From Reticulitermes speratus (lineage: Eukaryota; Arthropoda; Insecta; Blattodea; Rhinotermitidae): a DNA stretch of 64,000 bases. The notes under the pieces were generated by a model. It ran no database searches. It saw nothing but the letters and a program-made list of their open reading frames with translations, and was not told the DNA's origin. Below, piece after piece: positions 20,700-32,283 of this stretch. Where the stretch lies: contig JAJKFL010000005.1 of assembly GCA_021186555.1 (NCBI GenBank), forward strand, positions 2,863,001 to 2,927,000. Reading direction: 5' to 3'. The position numbers were made by a program, and so were the translations under genes. Every line of letters starts with the position of its first letter. The stretch's first letter is position 1.

Positions 20700-20795
20700 A
20701 GCATCGCCTTGCTAGGTTTCCAGGATTCGCCCGTTTGTCCTTCTCATAGCAGTACGGAGACGTTAGTACGGTGAAATTAAGGGCCTGAAAAAAAA
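20700..20795 (-). mobile_element. Old SINE C-related tail fragment
   Basis: TTCCAGGATTCGCCCGTTTG and TCCTTCTCATAGCAGTACGG match the tail part of the better preserved old copy at 24835-25050. Only this part remains. Confidence 0.5.
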
Positions 20796-21229
20796 AAAAG
20801 GGACGCGGAATTTGTATTTCTGATTAATGCTAAAGCGCATAAATTGGATAAGTAAGCTGGCTTATTTTAAACTGAAGGGCGTAAATTCTGATGAATTTAA
20901 AATCCGGACGGCCACATAAAAAGCATGCACTCGCAACTTGGAATCTTGGGAAGGACCGCAGCATTTGTTTCGAAGACAGAGGACCCCCCCCCCCCCCCAA
21001 AAAAAAAAACCTGTGTCGAGATGGCCGGTCGCAGGATCTTCCGGATGCATATTGTCTTCCAGCCAGCAGTGCGGCAAACAAAAAACCTCAAATCCCTTAA
21101 CCTTTCCCTAACTTGTGCTGTTGCTTTGTTGATAATTTAAATTACACGTCATATACAGTGTGAAGATAATTCCAGTTACTTCATAGGACAGGACGCTGGT
21201 ATTCAAAGACTAAGATTAACCTGAATTAT

Positions 21230-21770
21230 ATTTAGGGATTCAGCTCGTACCGCGCAGTAAACACACTCCGTCTCAGTTATACAAACCAATCAGTTAATGC
21301 TGTACAGTGAAATAATCGCTGTTTGTTCTGAGATCCACACAAAACACATAAATACAGTCCGTACCGCGCAGTAAACACACTCCGTCTCAGTTATACAAAC
21401 CAGTCAGTTAATGCTGTACAGTGAAATAATCGCTGTTTGTTCTGAGATCCAAACAAAACACATAAATACAGTCCGTACCGCGCAGTAAACACACTCCGTC
21501 TCAGTTATACAAACCAGTCAGTTAATGCTGTACAGTGAAATAATCGCTGTTTGTTCTGAGATCCACACAAAACACATAAATACAGTCCGTACCGCGCAGT
21601 ACACACACTCCGTCTCAGTTATACAAACCAGTCAGTTAATGCTGTACAGTGAAATAATCGCTGTTTGTTCTGAGATCCACACAAAACACATAAATACACT
21701 GTGTGGGCAGAACGTAGAATTTGTGAATGTTAAACATGGTGGTACATATAGTAACCACTGGGCTTTAAAG
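21230..21770 (+). repeat. 114-bp array 1 (4 units) within its host element
   Basis: Units begin with GTACCGCGCAGTAAACACAC at about 21247, 21361, 21475 and 21589. Each reads on through TCAGTTATACAAACCAGTCA and TTGTTCTGAGATCCACACAA. The left flank has ACCTGAATTATATTT and the right flank CACTGTGTGGGCAGAACG...GGTACATATAGTAACCACTG, the same ends as the other arrays. Confidence 0.95.
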
Positions 21771-21789
21771 TGTCAGTACATCCGACGAT

Positions 21790-22325
21790 AATCTCAAATG
21801 CTGAATCTCAACCCCAAAACATCCATGCTATAATAATGGCTATCACGACTTGCTTTGATTTCAAAAAGCACCTGGACCCTGAGAAGCTACCACGTAACCA
21901 GTGGCAGAACCACAACTCCCCACCTCGCAATACCTTCCAGATATTAAAAAAATACGTATTTCAGACGTTAAGGTGCGCAATAAGCCTCCACATATCAGTC
22001 CACGTCGCATGTATTTAGCTTCCAAGGAAACATTCACAATATCGACCGAAAGGCGTTACGGCATATGAATATTACATATGTACCGTCCAGTCAACAGGAA
22101 GTCAACCAACTATGCCTTATACCACTGTTACTACACTAACTTAGCTAAATATTCTTACCGGCGTTCGTGTACTGTGCAAACCATGTGCCACCTAAGCGAA
22201 ACAGTCAGCGTCATGGTTCGATTCACTCCGCAGACAATCTTCTGTCCATCAAGTGTGGTTGTTCACAAACCTGTTTTGCTGAACAACTGAAGGCAATGGG
22301 ATTACTTTACGTAACATGAACATGA
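21790..22325. other. No gene recognised
   Basis: Short frames only. No repeat found. Confidence 0.4.
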
Positions 22326-22334
22326 ACAGAAAAA

Positions 22335-22995
22335 TCTATGTTCTGCCCACACAGTGCATTTTAGGAGCGTTTGCAAAATTGCGAAACGCGACTATCAGCT
22401 TCGTCATGCCTGTCTGTCCGTCTGTCTGCCCGTCCGTCCACATGGAACAACTCGGCTCCCACTGGACGGATTTTCATTAAATTTAATATTTGAGTAGTTT
22501 CGAAAATCCGTCGAGAAAATTCAAGTTTCATTAAAATCTGACAATAATAACGGGTACTTTACATAAAGACCTATGTGCATTTATGATGATATCTCGCTGA
22601 ATTCTGCTTAAAATGAGAAATGTTTCAGACAAAAGTTGTACAGAAAATCAAAACACACATTTTATGTTCAATAACTTTTCCCCAAAATCGTGCCGTTTAT
22701 GAGATAATGTGGAAAAATATGGTACAGCCAGACAGGTCACAGGTGACAATATAATACGGCGCATGCGCTTTGCATGCTGGATAACTACGGCTACAGACAC
22801 ACACTCAGAATATGTAATACTTATTGTTTTTCCACGGCAACAATGATTACGCGAACGCTCCTCAATGTTACGTTATAAGTACAATATCTTATTTCGTATA
22901 CTGATTAGTTTTATTCCCGAGATACGGAGCGTTTACTGGGCGGTACGAACTGAATCTTTCAATATAATTCACGTTATGTGGGTACTTAAAGGGTT
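22335..22995. mobile_element. TTAA-type element carrying module X
   Basis: The left part has TGTTCTGCCCACACAGTGCA and the right part GGCGGTACGAACTG then AATATAATTCACGTTATGTG. Both are ends of the 114-bp element in minus orientation. Between them, instead of 114-bp units, is module X (about 22364-22862), from AGGAGCGTTTGCAAAATTGC to TTACGCGAACGCTCCT with an imperfect inverted repeat at its borders. It includes TGTCTGTCCGTCTGTCTG and GGAACAACTCGGCTCCCACT. No protein is encoded. Confidence 0.65.
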
Positions 22996-22999
22996 GAAA

Positions 23000-23417
23000 A
23001 TTACTAGGTGCTTTTTAATGCGAGTGTACCCCGAAACAGCAACAGGGAGGGAAAGTGAGGCAGATTGATCATGATGCGCGACCCGTAATGACTTCTCTTT
23101 CCACGTCCCTCCCCCCCTCAGTCCCCCCCTCGTTGGCCTGCCACCGCCTCACGCCAGCAAGCCACTCCAGTTCACAGTACACCAACCTGGCCGGGCAGCC
23201 AGCAAGGTCTCCCACTGTCGCTGCTGTTACACTCGTCGGGCGGACTATTTGCCGCGGCGAAAGACCACCTTTCTGCAAAGACAATGTGCTGCGGCCCCCC
23301 TCCAACTCGTACGTCTATCTCCATCTCTTTCATACAGCTCCAACAGGGATATGAGCAAACCAAGCAGCAGGGTTACTCACTGCACATACAAAACGGAGAA
23401 CAAAATTTAGGCAGGGG
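23000..23417. other. No gene recognised
   Basis: A C- and T-rich stretch at 23095-23130, otherwise nothing identifiable. Confidence 0.4.
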
Positions 23418-23429
23418 ATGTGAGCTATT

Positions 23430-23688
23430 GCCGATCGCAGTGACCGCGCGGTCTAAGGCGTGGGTCTGCGGCCGCTCGCTTACTGGGATTGCGGGCTCGA
23501 ATCCCGCCTAGGGCATTGATGTCTGTCTCTTGTAAGTGTTGTGTGTTGTCAGGTAGAGGTCTCTGAGACGGGCTGGTCCCTCGTCCAGAGGAGTCCTACC
23601 GAGTGTGGTGTGTCTGAGTGTGATCGTGAAGCCTCGAAATGAGGCGGCCTACGCCCCCAAGGGGCTGTCGAGCCATTGGAGGGTGGAA
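23430..23688 (+). mobile_element. SINE family B copy with 12-bp target-site duplication
   Basis: ATGTGAGCTATT at 23418-23429 and ATGTGAGCTGTT at 23689-23700 differ at one base. The head and body are standard. Box B reads GGCTCGAATCC, a one-base change. Confidence 0.93.
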
Positions 23689-23854
23689 ATGTGAGCTGTT
23701 ACAATGGAGGTACGTTTTGGATTTCTTTTTCGGAAACTTCATCATGAACAGTAAACGGTTCTTTTTAAAGAACCAACACCTTCCTAAAGACATATCTGCC
23801 ATCCCGGGTGTACCACGGAACGCCATCCTATGACCACAGGCACGTTTGTGCCAT

Positions 23855-24070
23855 CGGCTTTGTGGACGACCGAGAGGAATCCAGGTTCAATTCCCAACAG
23901 GCACAGGGCGTCTTCGTATCTCTACAGCCTTCAGGCTGGCTCTGGGGATCACCCAGTGGGTGCTGGGAGCAAAGTGACTGGGACGCGAATCTCATCACTT
24001 CCACCCAGTACTGAAGTGAGAAATGCGTGGAGTTATATCTCTACTGCGCCATACGTCTTCAGTGGATGGT
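23855..24070 (+). mobile_element. SINE A-related copy, diverged
   Basis: The order of box B-like GGTTCAATTCCC, CTGGCTCTGGGGATCACCCAG and a tail with GAGTTATATCTCTACTGCGCC follows the A family layout, but the middle is different. It groups with 41660-41850 and 43985-44215. Confidence 0.55.
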
Positions 24071-24235
24071 CTTAAATAAATACAAGAGCTCCATCTTCAG
24101 GATAAAAATTTCGTAACTTAGAGCTAACGATCGCAAAAAGAGTGGTGATATCCGTCCTGCGAACCGAACCTGTCCACTGCAGAAAACTGTAAATCTTCGG
24201 ATTGGGATCTGCGCTCTTCTCGCACTCTTGACCCG

Positions 24236-24355
24236 TAAAGATGGGGCCGATACATTGTCCCGAAACGTCGACAATTACCACACGACGCCGCGTAATATCC
24301 CAGAAGAACGCAGATCTCATCTACATCGCGGCGGAAGTCTGAAATCAAAATCTTC
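24236..24355 (+). repeat. Dispersed repeat R24 with CCCGAAACGTCG
   Basis: GATGGGGCCGATACATTGTC, CCGAAACGTCGACAATTACC, ACACGACGCCGCGTAATATC and CATCGCGGCGGAAGTCTGAA follow in order. The repeat at 35115-35235 matches nearly base for base. On the minus strand it gives the peptide FWDITRRRVVIV, which occurs widely in animal genomes as a transposon remnant. Confidence 0.7.
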
Positions 24356-24436
24356 GGGTTGTTTACGTGTCGCATGAAGTAACTGCAGCAGTCTAAGAAA
24401 AGTACTTGTTATTCGTCAGGTCGATCTTTTTGGGTA

Positions 24437-24645
24437 GGCAGTGTCCGATGTGTATCGGTGTCGGAACACCGGGGACACAGCCACCTGCAACAGTGTCCGA
24501 GGTGTATCGGTGTCGGAACACCGGGGGCACAGCCACCGGCAACAGTGTCCGAGGTGTATTGGTGTCGGAACACCGGGGGCACAGCCACCTGCAACAGTGA
24601 CCGAGGTGTATCGGTGTCGGAACACCGGGGACACAGCCACCTACA
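24437..24645 (+). repeat. 52-bp minisatellite, four units
   Basis: The unit TGTCCGAGGTGTATCGGTGT continues with CGGAACACCGGGGGCACAGC and CACCTGCAACAG. It shares its length but not its sequence with the satellite at 7985. The palindrome GGTGTCGGAACACC lies in each unit. Confidence 0.93.
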
Positions 24646-24834
24646 ATCCAATTATTTCAATCTGTACCCTTCACGTGGCACTCGCCATACACTATAAGCC
24701 TTTCCCAACTGCCCCTCATATAGTTACAGCCTCGCTGACACAACAAAACTACAGTAACCATAAGATTAAGACTATGATTGAAAGTACTTTCCTATCCAAT
24801 GCTCCCCCATTTCTGCAAAACTTCTGAAACATTC

Positions 24835-25050
24835 CCAGGCTTCGCCCGTTTGTCCTTCTGGTAAGAGCAGCAAGTATGGAGCATTGGTGAACTTATACTG
24901 ACAGGAAAAATCCGAAGTACTCAGAGAAAACCCTCTCCCAACACCATTTTGTCCATCAGAAATCTTCCATGGACTGGCCTAAGATTAAATCCGGGCCTGC
25001 GCGGTGAGAGACCGGCGACTAACCACCTGATCTAACGGCATATAGTGACA
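24835..25050 (-). mobile_element. Old SINE C-related copy
   Basis: On the minus strand: GGTGGTTAGTCGCCGGTCTC, a decayed box B, AAATGGTGTTGGGAG, GAGTACTTCGGATTTTTCC and a tail with AGAAGGACAAACGGGCG. The tail differs from young family C. Fragments of this older type also occur at 20700 and 37300. Confidence 0.7.
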
Positions 25051-25480
25051 GACACGTTATATCACCACCACCACCTTTATACAGGGTATTTACAATTGTG
25101 TGCCAGAAACAAACCATGTCTCAAGGGTATACATACGACGATGCAGCTATTCTGTGGTTACAATATATGGTACATGTAATGTAATTTCTCGTGATAAACG
25201 TCTTGTAAATTTACTTATTGTTTTTATTATATTATTACTATTATCATTAGGAGGTAAGAAGCTGGGCATTCGGGCTGAATTCTGTGTTTCGAGGACAGCA
25301 CTACGATAAAATTGTGATCACATTGCGACGCCTGCGTTCTGGCGAAAATTTGGAAGTTATTTTGGGAGGGCTACACGAGAAGCATGCACCACACCGTGGA
25401 TTTTGGGTACAAACTCAGCATATGCTCTAGGACCGAGGAAAACCAAGGAAAACCTTCAACATCACGAGAAACATAAATCA
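25051..25480. other. No gene recognised
   Basis: A short frame at 25100-25309 contains a hydrophobic run (LLIVFIILLLLSLG) but no family is recognisable and no gene context supports it. Confidence 0.35.
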
Positions 25481-25494
25481 CATTTAAAAACTCA

Positions 25495-27036
25495 GTCCGT
25501 ACCGCGCAGTAAACACAACCCGTCTCAGTTATACAAACCAGTCAGTTAATGCTGTACAGTGAAATAATCGCTGTTTGTTCTGAGATCCACACAAAACACA
25601 TAAATACAGTCCGTACCGCGCAGTAAACACACTCCGTCTCAGTTATACAAACCAGTCAGTTAATGCTGTACAGTGAAATAATCGCTTTGTTCTGAGATCC
25701 ACACAAAACACATACAGTCCGTACCGCGCAGTAAACACAACCCGTCTCAGTTATACAAACCAGTCAGTTAATGCTGTACAGTGAAATAATCGCTGTTTGT
25801 TCTGAGATCCACACAAAACACATAAATACAGTCCGTACCGCGCAGTAAACACACTCCGTCTCAGTTATACAAACCAGTCAGTTAATGCTGTACAGTGAAA
25901 TAATCGCTGTTTGTTCTGAGATCCACACAAAACACATACAGTCCGTACCGCGCAGTAAACACACTCCGTCTCAGTTATACAAACCAGTCAGTTAATGCCG
26001 TACAGTGAAATAATCGCTGTTTGTTCTGAGATCCACACAAAACACATAAATACAGTCCGTACCGCGCAGTAAACACACTCCGTCTCAGTTATACAAACCA
26101 GTCAGTTAATGCTGTACAGTGAAATAATCGCTTTGTTCTGAGATCCACACAAAACACATACAGTCCGTACCGCGCAGTAAACACAACCCGTCTCAGTTAT
26201 ACAAACCAGTCAGTTAATGCTGTACAGTGAAATAATCGCTGTTTGTTCTGAGATCCACACAAAACACATAAATACAGTCCGTACCGCGCAGTAAACACAC
26301 TCCGTCTCAGTTATACAAACCAGTCAGTTAATGCTGTACAGTGAAATAATCGCTGTTTGTTCTGAGATCCACACAAACCACATAAATACAGTATGTACCG
26401 CGCAGTAAACACACTCCGTCTCAGTTATACAAACCAGTCAGTTAATGCTGTACAGTGAAATAATCGCTGTTTGTTCTGAGATCCACACAAAACACATAAA
26501 TACAGTCCGTACCGCGCAGTAAACACACTCCGTCTCAGTTATACAAACCAGTCAGTTAATGCTGTACAGTGAAATAATCGCTGTTTGTTCTGAGATCCAC
26601 ACAAAACACATAAATACAGTCCGTACCGCGCAGTAAACACACTCCGTCTCAGTTATACAAACCAGTCAGTTAATGCTGTACAGTGAAATAATCGCTGTTT
26701 GTTCTGAGATCCACACAAAACACATAAATACAGTCCGTACCGCGCAGTAAACACACTCCGTCTCAGTTATACAAACCAGTCAGTTAATGCTGTACAGTGA
26801 AATAATCGCTGTTTGTTCTGAGATCCACACAAAACACATAAATACAGTCCGTACCGCGCAGTAAACACACTCCGTCTCAGTTATACAAACCAGTCAGTTA
26901 ATGCTGTACAGTGAAATAATCGCTGTTTGTTCTGAGATCCACACAAAACACATAAATACACTGTGTGGGCAGAACGTAGAATTTATAAATGTTAAACATG
27001 GTGGTACATATAGTAACCACTGGGCTTTAGAGGGTT
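25495..27036 (+). repeat. 114-bp array 2 (about 13 units) within its host element
   Basis: Units start near 25497, 25609, 25717, 25828, 25938, 26055 and 26161, and then every 114 bp to 26847. Two shortened unit types (CGCTTTGTTCTG without TGT, and CACATACAG without AATA) alternate with full units in the first half. The second half is uniform. The right end has CACTGTGTGGGCAGAACG, GGTACATATAGTAACC and GGGTTAA at 27030-27036. Confidence 0.96.
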
Positions 27037-27039
27037 AAA

Positions 27040-27410
27040 CAAAATTATGAATACTGAACTATATACAAGTACCTGTTAAAGACTGTCACCAATACATCAC
27101 CATAAGCTTAACCAATCAGTGTCTGTCTCCATATAATTACCTATTCAAACATCCATACACCCAATCGCTCCAGTCAAACTCCAGTCATTCACTGACAGAA
27201 AAATCCAAGTAATGTTCCAAACAATGTATCGGAAACACAGGAATCAAAACAACTGTGGCTACAGCGGGTGAGGTATCAATTAAGGCAGGACCGATCAACC
27301 CGGCACGGCGTTATTTTGCTGGCAGAATGGCATCCTTGTTTTCGCAAACGTAAGATTATACGATTTTATTTGCTTCATGGACAGATTAGTATGTTCTTCA
27401 AGCTTGTCCG
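27040..27410. other. No gene recognised
   Basis: No features identified. Confidence 0.4.
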
Positions 27411-27414
27411 TCGT

Positions 27415-27993
27415 TTTTAGGAGAGATCGCAAAATTGCGAAAAGCGACTACTAACTTCGTCATGCCTGTCTGTCTGCCGGTCCGTCCGCATGGAACAACT
27501 CGGCTCCCACTGGACGGATTTTCATGAAATTTAATATTTGAGTATTTTTCAAAAATCTCTCAAGAAAGTTCAAGTTTCATTAAAATATGACAACAATAAC
27601 GGTACTTTACACGAAGACCTATGTACATTTATGATAATATCTCGCTCAATTCTTTTCAGAATGAGAAATGTTTCAGAAAAAAAGTTGTAGAGGAAATCAA
27701 GACACACATTGACTGTTTAATAACTTTTTTCCCCCAAAAATCGTGTCGTTTATGAGATAATGCGGAAAAATACGATAGAGCCAGACACGCCATAGATGAC
27801 AATACGGCGCATGCGCTTTGCATGCCGTATAACTAAGGCTACAGACACACACTCAGAATATGTAATACTGTTTTTCCACTGCAACAAAGGTTACGCAAAC
27901 ACGCCTCGATGTTACGTTATACGTACATTGCCTGTCTTGTTTAGTGTTAAGCCTGATGGTACATAAAGCAATTACAAGGCTTTAAGGAGTTAA
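27415..27993 (+). mobile_element. Module X copy ending at TTAA
   Basis: The module begins near TTAGGAGAGATCGCAAAATT and shares GGAACAACTCGGCTCCCACT and TGACTGTTTAATAAC-type segments with the copy at 22364. Its right end reads GATGGTACATAAAGCAATTA then GGCTTTAAGGAGTTAA. This corresponds to the right end of the 114-bp element and finishes in TTAA at 27990-27993. Confidence 0.65.
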
Positions 27994-28159
27994 TAAGGCA
28001 AAGGCTTAAAGAACACCCGAAATGTACAATACGGACTGTCTGCTGTTTCAGTTTCCTCGTTAAGGTAACTCCAGTCCGTAGTTTTCATACTTCCACCTGC
28101 CTCCTGTTATCCCTTCTTTGTTCTTCCTGCAAGATAAGGCGCCTTTTCAGTGGCAAATT

Positions 28160-28213
28160 CACCGGTACCGGTGGTACTGTACCGCCGGTACCGGTGGTAC
28201 TGTACCGCCATAC
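28160..28213. repeat. Two-unit 24-bp repeat with GGTACC palindromes
   Basis: CGGTACCGGTGGTACTGTAC occurs twice in tandem. Confidence 0.75.
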
Positions 28214-28362
28214 CAATGACATGGAAGAAATCAGTTCCTTTCCCTATTAAAAAAAAGTGAGGAAACTTGTAAATCTCCCCCCCCCCTCCCCCCGAAAATT
28301 ATTACTTCGTGTTGCAAACGGTTTCTACAGCGCGTCTGCTAAAACGTTAGGCTTGCGGAGTA

Positions 28363-28580
28363 CAGGTAGGTCCCGTTTTACGACGGTCCATTTTACGACT
28401 TTTCACATTAACGACTGTTTAAAAATATTAACTTAAATATTAGTACATACTTGGAAAAATTTTAGGAATTTTGGAACCTATCTCATTCAATTACATTATA
28501 TTTTGGTCTCGTTTTACGACTTTTCATTTTACGACCCTGTTTTGCTGGAACCTAACCCTGTCGTAAAACGGTCCTACCTG
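28363..28580. mobile_element. Pogo/Tigger-like MITE
   Basis: The termini CAGGTAGGTCCCGTTTTACG and (reverse complement) CAGGTAGGACCGTTTTACG are flanked by TA at 28361-28362 and 28581-28582. TA duplication and a CAGNNNNNNCCC-type start fit Tc1/mariner pogo-group elements. A relative with an internal duplication is at 40637-40932. Confidence 0.85.
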
Positions 28581-28589
28581 TATTTGGTG

Positions 28590-28995
28590 CCATACCTCGC
28601 AGTTTGCAGAGCGTGTAAGAAGTGTGAGAGGGTTGGGAGGGACAGTGTTTCCCAGTAGGGTCCTTTTGAACTCTTTCCCTCTCCTCAAAGGCATGCGGCC
28701 GATACCACAGCCAGACGTCTGGTCGCTTGTGTAACGGGCGAGAGGGAGACGGAGGACTACAGCGACAGATACGGCTGAGGTCATGCGGGAAGGTTGCCAC
28801 ATTACTGGAAACGACACAACTTTAAAGTACTTTATTAGTTGCAAATCTGTGTTCGTATTGAGAAAGGTATTCTGGGTTCTTGCGCCGTGTGTTAGGGCAA
28901 TTGCTTCTAGACGTGTAGAAGGACTGTACAGCAAGCGATTTACAGAATAAAAGTTATTGAACAGAAAATACGTTTTGATTTTTTCTACAACCTTT
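28590..28995. other. No gene recognised
   Basis: A 160-codon minus-strand frame (28524-29006) crosses the end of the pogo element and has no recognisable domain, so I do not call it a gene. Confidence 0.45.
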
Positions 28996-29004
28996 GACTG
29001 AAGC

Positions 29005-29258
29005 ATTTCTCATTCCAAGAAGAATTCAGCGAGATATGATCGTAAATATAAATACACATATGTCTTTATGTCACGAACCCGTTATTCTTGTCACACTTCA
29101 ATGAAACTTGAAAGTTTCTCGACAGATTTTTGCAAAATTCTCATATCAAATTTCATGAAAATCCGACCAGCGTCAGCCGAGTTGTTCCATGCAGACGGAC
29201 AGACATGACTAATCTAGGAGTCGCTTTTCGTAATTTTGCGAACGCTCCTAAAGATTCT
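29005..29258 (-). mobile_element. Module X copy, partial
   Basis: The minus strand reads AGGAGCGTTCGCAAAATTAC, then GTCATGTCTGTCCGTCTGCA and GGAACAACTCGGCTGACGCT. It directly abuts array 3 at ATTCTACGTTC, so the two modules are joined here. Confidence 0.75.
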
Positions 29259-29261
29259 ACG

Positions 29262-30900
29262 TTCAGTATTTGTTATGTTTTGTGTGGATCTCAGAACAAA
29301 GAGCAATTATCTCCCTATACAGCATTAACTGACTGGTTTTATAACCCAGACGGTGTGTTTACTGCGCGGTACGGACTGTATTTATATGTTTTGTGTGGAT
29401 CTCAGAACAAACAGCGATTATTTCACTGTACAGCATTAACTGACTGGTTTGTATAACTGAGACGGAGTGTGTTTACTGCGCGGTACGGACTGTATTTATG
29501 TGTTTTGTGTGGATCTCAGAACAAACAGCTATTATTTCACTGTACAGCATTAACTGACTGGTTTGTATAACTGAGACGGAGTGTGTTTACTGCGCGGTAC
29601 GGACTGTATTTATGTGTTTTGTGTGGATCTCAGAACAAACAGCTATTATTTCACTGTACAGCATTAACTGACTGGTTTGTATAACTGAGACGGAGTGTGT
29701 TTACTGCGCGGTACGGACTGTATTTATGTGTTTTGTGTGGATCTCAGAACAAACAGCTATTATTTCACTGTACAGCATTAACTGACTGGTTTGTATAACT
29801 GAGACGGAGTGTGTTTACTGCGCGGTACGGACTGTATTTATGTGTTTTGTGTGGATCTCAGAACAAACAGCTATTATTTCACTGTACAGCATTAACTGAC
29901 TGGTTTGTATAACTGAGACGGAGTGTGTTTACTGCGCGGTACGGACTGTATTTATGTGTTTTGTGTGGATCTCAGAACAAACAGCGATTATTTCACTGTA
30001 CAGCATTAACTGACTGGTTTGTATAACTGAGACGGAGTGTGTTTACTGCGCGGTACGGACTGTATTTATGTGTTTTGTGTGGATCTCAGAACAAACTGCG
30101 ATTATTTCACTGTACAGCATTAACTGACTGGTTTGTATAACTGAGACGGAGTGTTTACTGCGCGGTACGGACTGTATTTATGTGTTTTGTGTGGATCTCA
30201 GAACAAACAGCGATTATTTCACTGTACAGCATTAACTGACTGGTTTGTATAACTGAGACGGAGTGTGTTTACTGCGCGGTACGGACTGTATTTGTGTGTT
30301 TTGTGTGGATCTCAGAACAAACAGCTATTATTTCACTGTACAGCATTAACTGACTGGTTTGTATAACTGAGACGGAGTGTGTTTACTGCGCGGTACGGAC
30401 TGTATTTATGTGTTTTGTGTGGATCTCAGAACAAACAGCGATTATTTCACTGTACAGCATTAACTGACTGGTTTGTATAACTGAGACGGAGTGTGTTTAC
30501 TGCGCGGTACGGACTGTATTTATGTGTTTTGTGTGGATCTCAGAACAAACTGCGATTATTTCACTGTACAGCATTAACTGACTGGTTTGTATAACTGAGA
30601 CGGAGTGTGTTTACTGCGCGGTACGGACTGTATTTATGTGTTTTTGTGGGGATCTCAGAACAAACTGCGATTATTTCACTGTACAGCATTAACTGACTGG
30701 TTTGTATAACTGAGACGGAGTGTGTTTACTGCGCGGTACGGACTGTATTTATGTGTTTTGTGTGGATCTCAGAACAAAGAGCAATTATCTCCCTATATAG
30801 CATTAACCGACAGGTTTTATAACCCAGACGGTGTGTGTTTACTGCGCGGTACGTGCTGCAACTTCAAATATAATTCACGTTAATCTTAGTACTCAAATGA
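29262..30900 (-). repeat. 114-bp array 3 (about 14 units)
   Basis: Inverted relative to arrays 1 and 2. Units read TGTGTGGATCTCAGAACAAA, CAGCATTAACTGACTGGTTT and TTTACTGCGCGGTACGGACT on the plus strand. Some units have CTATTATT or CTGCGATT in place of CGATTATT, and clusters of the same variant lie side by side, which suggests local duplication. The outermost units are the most diverged, as expected for array edges. Confidence 0.96.
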
Positions 30901-31480
30901 TTTTCCCCTGTCAATATCACTGCACCAACGCTTTACACACATTTCAACGACATGCTGCTCACACCACGACAAACAGGCGACACTTGGGAACCATCAAAAA
31001 GCAACGCTCTTTCGGAAAACGGGAAACATAGGATAGAAAAATAACTTCACTTGGTATTAGTATTTAATGGGTTAAGACAGACATGCAATGACTCGCTAAT
31101 TGGTCTGTTTGGTTTATTCAATTTCCAGATATTTGTACTGTATGGACACACTCGGCCGGATTTCTGGAATCACGTTCACTTGTCTCATCAGATTCTGTTA
31201 CGTGACCTTCAGTCACGATCACGGATGACTAATTCTGCACGTAAGTTTATGTGATAGGACTACTGAGGCAGGTATACATTTGTGATATAGGACGCCTACA
31301 CAGGCGGCAGCACTCTGTGCCTCACTTCCCCTCATCTTACCAGCTTTTGTTGCTTTAAGTTGTCTTTTAATTAGTACGATCTAACAAAGATGGCCGACCA
31401 TTCTCATTTGAAACATCCAACTCCTTTTAAACAGTAAATTTGTAAAACGGAAGGTACGTAAATGATGAGTAAAGCAATCC
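30901..31480. other. No gene recognised
   Basis: No repeat or gene identified. Confidence 0.4.
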
Positions 31481-31486
31481 CATTAC

Positions 31487-31552
31487 AGAAGCCTTAAGGC
31501 TGTGGTGTGTCGGTAGCATCTGCTGCGGGGCCCTTCACCATGTAAAAAAAAA
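31487..31552 (+). mobile_element. SINE family C tail fragment
   Basis: AAGCCTTAAGGCTGTGGTGT, GGTAGCATCTGCTGCGGGGC and CCTTCACCATG followed by an A run. The head and body are missing. Confidence 0.85.
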
Positions 31553-31554
31553 AA

Positions 31555-31765
31555 TCCCATTACAGGCCTGGACAGGCCCTGAGGGTTCCAGGAGGTTGAG
31601 GCTCCCAGATTTCTAGACAGTTGGCACATGAAGGCTGTAAGGTTGTCAGCCCTACGCACCGGCCGCCTTTACCCCCCCCCCCCCCCCTAGAGCTAGTCCT
31701 GGTACTCATTTCTGTTAGAGGCTGTGTCAACCCCAGGGCCATAGTGCGGCCGGAAGGATTATGTC
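31555..31765 (-). mobile_element. SINE family D copy, lacking its head
   Basis: The minus strand has the D body (ACATAATCCTTCCGGCCGCA, CTCTAACAGAAATGAGTACC, GGTAGGGCTGACAACC-type segments) with a 15-base C run at about 31673. It abuts the SINE C tail at an A-rich junction. The tRNA head is absent. Confidence 0.85.
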
Positions 31766-31974
31766 AATGATTATGAAGTAATAGACTGGTTAAATAGAAG
31801 GACCAAGTCGACAGGAACAGAGTTGAGCACAAGACAATGTCTAATGTATTTGAAATTAATACTCAGTTACTGAGAAATAGTTAAACAGTCGCACGTGCAC
31901 GGTACATACATGACACCTATTACCACCATTCTTTCTTCCATTCTTAGTCTGACCGCTTCTACCTACTCACTGTA

Positions 31975-32203
31975 GCTGTAGAGGTTTATTGTTGCACCTG
32001 ATCACACTCAGTGACACACACACTCGGTAGGACTCCTCTGGACGAGCGATCGGGCCGACGCAGAGACCTCTGCCTGACAACACACAACACTCACAACAGA
32101 CAAACATCCATGCCCCCGGTGGGATTCGAACCCACAATCCCAGCAAGCGAACGGTAGCAGACCCACGCTTTAGACCGCGCGAACACTGGGATCGGCCATT
32201 AAT
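31975..32203 (-). mobile_element. SINE family B copy, 3'-truncated
   Basis: The head and most of the body are present on the minus strand, but the GC-rich terminal part is missing. Confidence 0.88.
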
Positions 32204-32283
32204 AACACTGTTACTGAGGACTCTGTGTCGGGCTGATCACTTGTCCAGAGGAGTCCTACCGAGTGTGGTGTGTCTCACCGAGT

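Noticed and set aside
22364-22862. Module X as a stand-alone DNA transposon with AGGAGCGTT ends
   Set aside because: The similarity to other X copies continues beyond the right AGGAGCGTT word, so those words are internal in at least some copies. I keep it as a module only.
28524-29006. 160-codon minus-strand frame as a host gene
   Set aside because: It crosses the end of a pogo-type MITE and shows no family features.
21230-30900. CRISPR-like array
   Set aside because: The repeats are contiguous 114-bp units without unique spacers and lie in eukaryotic repeat DNA.
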